Both the position numbers and the translations under genes were made by a program. From NCBI GenBank assembly GCA_030696775.1, contig JAUYRN010000023.1:1-51992 (forward strand): DNA of 51,992 nucleotides, given 5' to 3'. Numbering within the stretch: the first letter of the stretch is position 1; the number at the start of each line of letters is the position of its first letter. The notes below the pieces were generated by a model. It was not told the DNA's origin. It made no database searches and saw nothing but the letters and a program-made list of their open reading frames with translations. Source of the DNA: Sulfuricurvum sp. (GTDB lineage Bacteria > Campylobacterota > Campylobacteria > Campylobacterales > Sulfurimonadaceae). Positions 50,630-51,992 of this stretch are shown in pieces.

Positions 50630-51550
50630 ATGGGGTATTGGGCTGTTCTTTTACTTTCAATCGCCATAACCGCTTCTGCAGGCAACTCTCTTTATGATGA
50701 GTTGAAAAAAAATCCTACTTTGAAGCCGGCTCCCTCACTCTCTGACGATGGGTTGAGAGACTCACTCTGGAAATACCCAATAACAGAGAGTTTAGCAGAG
50801 CAGTCTCATCCGATCAATGCCGATGAGGGGAAAGACTACCTGCCAATCTATATCAATGTCAATGAAGAACTTCCTTTCCGTTATAAAAAACTTATTGAGG
50901 ATTCTCTCTATCTCCAACTCCTTATGCTCTCATCCGTTGGATTTTTGACTCTGCTGCCACAGAGTATTACAAGTTGGGATATGGAGGAACTGCAAAAACA
51001 GACGTTGGCTCAGCGCTGGTTTGAAAATGTTTCCACTACCCCGGTTTGGGATAATGATGACTGGACCATCAACTATATCGGACATCCGGTATCGGGTGCG
51101 TTCTACTATACAATGGCACGGAATGATGGGATGTCGATCGGTGAATCGGCAGCTTTTTCCGCCTTGATGTCCACCTTTTTTTGGGAGTACGGCTACGAAA
51201 GTTTTGCCGAGACTCCGTCGATACAAGATCTTATCATTACTCCTTTATTCGGGTCTATTCTGGGGGAAGGGATGATGGTTCTTCAGGGAAAACTAGATCA
51301 AAAGGGCGGGGTGATCTTCGGTTCAAGAAGTTTGGGAAACATAAGCTATTTTTTTCTGGATCCGTTGGGCAATATCGCCCATGGGATGAGAGATGTCCTT
51401 AAAACTTTTCATATTGATCTTGATGTGACTATGACGATACAGACCTATCCGCGAGTGCGCACTGTGCGACAGTTTCCTGTTCTTGATCAAAACGAGGATT
51501 CAATACGTGCACGAGAGCGTGAAATCGGTTTTATTATAACCTTTTGGTAA
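50630..51550 (+). CDS. DUF3943-type envelope protein
   Basis: The product is 306 residues with a signal peptide at about 1-18 (VLLLSIAITASAG). It has a hydrophobic helix around LYLQLLMLSSVGFLTLLP and the motifs NYIGHPVSGAFYYTMARN and FFWEYGYESFAETPSIQDL, followed by ITPLFGSILGE, which I associate with DUF3943. The His and Glu residues in these motifs recall integral-membrane hydrolase-like proteins, but no activity is known to me. It ends in FIITFW. It starts one base after the trpA stop codon, so it is probably in that operon. Confidence 0.7.
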   Translation: MGYWAVLLLSIAITASAGNSLYDELKKNPTLKPAPSLSDDGLRDSLWKYPITESLAEQSHPINADEGKDYLPIYINVNEELPFRYKKLIEDSLYLQLLMLSSVGFLTLLPQSITSWDMEELQKQTLAQRWFENVSTTPVWDNDDWTINYIGHPVSGAFYYTMARNDGMSIGESAAFSALMSTFFWEYGYESFAETPSIQDLIITPLFGSILGEGMMVLQGKLDQKGGVIFGSRSLGNISYFFLDPLGNIAHGMRDVLKTFHIDLDVTMTIQTYPRVRTVRQFPVLDQNEDSIRAREREIGFIITFW

Positions 51551-51588
51551 GAGGTATAAAATCATGATTTCATTTACAAAGCTTTCGG

Positions 51589-51615
51589 TATAATGTTGAA
51601 ATAACTTCGGTTATT
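51589..51615 (+). promoter_or_regulatory. ssrA promoter -10 box and leader hairpin
   Basis: TATAAT at 51589-51594 implies transcription from about 51601. The leader starts with a perfect hairpin, AATAAC-TTCG-GTTATT at 51600-51615, closed by a stable UUCG tetraloop and ending 5 nt before the mature tmRNA 5' end. Confidence 0.6.
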
Positions 51616-51620
51616 CCTGT

Positions 51621-51992
51621 GGGGGCGACATGGCTTCGACTGGATCAAGAAGGTTTAGGTTGCATCGTCGGACTGAGCAATTCCGTTACACGGCTCACAC
51701 TTGCTTAAACGCAAACAATACTAATTACCGTCCTGCTTACGCTGTAGCGTAAGTTTAACTAAACTTTAGGACTGCGCTACCTTCCTATGCTATAACTGGA
51801 AGGGCTTGGCGTATAACCCCTGTGATAGCTATATTCTTGGAATGTCTCGGACTTGAATGAATTTAGAGAATTGAATGCCGTAACTTTGCTCGTTGTGTGA
51901 AGGCGTTTGAAACACAAACAACGAAACTAAGCATGTAGACGCCTTTACAATCTTGGTTTAGGACTCCGGTTCAATCCCGGACGCCTCCACCA
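51621..51992 (+). ncRNA. ssrA: Transfer-messenger RNA
   Basis: The 372-nt RNA begins GGGGGCGACATGGCTTCGAC, a classic tmRNA 5' end, and ends CGCCTCCACCA with an encoded CCA. The 5' GGGGGCG pairs with CGCCTCC at the 3' end as an acceptor stem with one G-U pair, and GGTTCAATCCC forms the T-arm. The tag frame at 51711-51752 reads ANNTNYRPAYAVA and stops with TAA, giving A(ANNTNYRPAYAVA) with the tRNA-borne alanine. The tag style resembles that of other Campylobacterota. It rescues stalled ribosomes with SmpB. Confidence 0.97.

Noticed and set aside
51573-51578. TTTACA upstream of the ssrA TATAAT, and TTGACG at 32375-32380 before another TATAAT, as -35 boxes.
   Set aside because: Both are only 10 nt from the -10 box, far short of the usual 16-18 nt. 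Promoters of this lineage usually lack a conserved -35 box.

Overview
The window looks like chromosomal DNA of a chemolithotrophic member of the Campylobacterota, most like Sulfuricurvum or Sulfurimonas. The evidence is a Wolinella/Helicobacter-type HydABC uptake hydrogenase with HydE, three sulfide:quinone-oxidoreductase-family flavoproteins, a solitary trpA, promoters that show a good TATAAT box but no clear -35 box, and a tmRNA whose tag reads ANNTNYRPAYAVA. The genus is an inference from gene content only.

Positions 1-14728 hold a hydrogenase locus. It begins with the start of a leftward receiver-domain gene and a rightward operon of a TetR regulator and a soluble group-2-like [NiFe] hydrogenase whose large subunit ends exactly at its last active-site motif. 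Next come hydABC (periplasmic, Tat-exported, cytochrome b anchored), hydE (a degenerate HypF paralogue), a zinc-binding-domain chemoreceptor, hypF and two tandem maturation-protease paralogues. Positions 14688-21100 are a leftward block: a PAS-GGDEF-EAL protein, a CheB-CheR-PAS fusion, a transposase-derived protein and a small outer-membrane protein. Positions 21300-28169 form a second rightward operon: nickel permease, hypB, hypC, hypD, hypE, hypX, hypA and a DUF695/RraB-like protein.

The most striking signal is a near-perfect palindrome with core TGAATGATYATTCA at exactly three places: in the tetR/receiver divergent region (215-232), just upstream of hydA (3294-3311) and just upstream of the nickel permease-hyp operon (21267-21284). 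Each site sits at or just after a -10-like box. The simplest reading is one TetR repressor controlling its own divergent region, the hydrogenase structural genes, and nickel uptake plus NiFe-cofactor assembly. Because tetR is translationally coupled to a hydrogenase that needs no C-terminal processing, an H2-sensing role for that hydrogenase is an attractive but unproven idea.

Positions 28272-38455 concern sulfide and electron-carrier metabolism: a Tat-type SQR, aminopeptidase N, a pentaheme cytochrome c, a leftward SQR-like operon, a third SQR-like gene with a 55-codon gene behind it, and a membrane protein built on a catalytically dead peptide deformylase. Positions 38491-51992 are mostly housekeeping and signalling genes: a hybrid kinase and response regulator, hemN, a GlpC/GlcF-like Fe-S protein, a HugZ-like protein, lgt, a two-component system with a Cys/Met-rich lipoprotein, ruvB, panB, a stand-alone Hpt protein, trpA, a DUF3943 protein and ssrA, which ends at the last base of the window.

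Two families of short interspersed repeats are present. R1 is 78 nt with two copies in inverted orientation. R2 is 76-113 nt with three copies. One copy of each runs into the 3' end of a hydrogenase-maturation gene (hypF, hypX) and supplies its last codons and stop.
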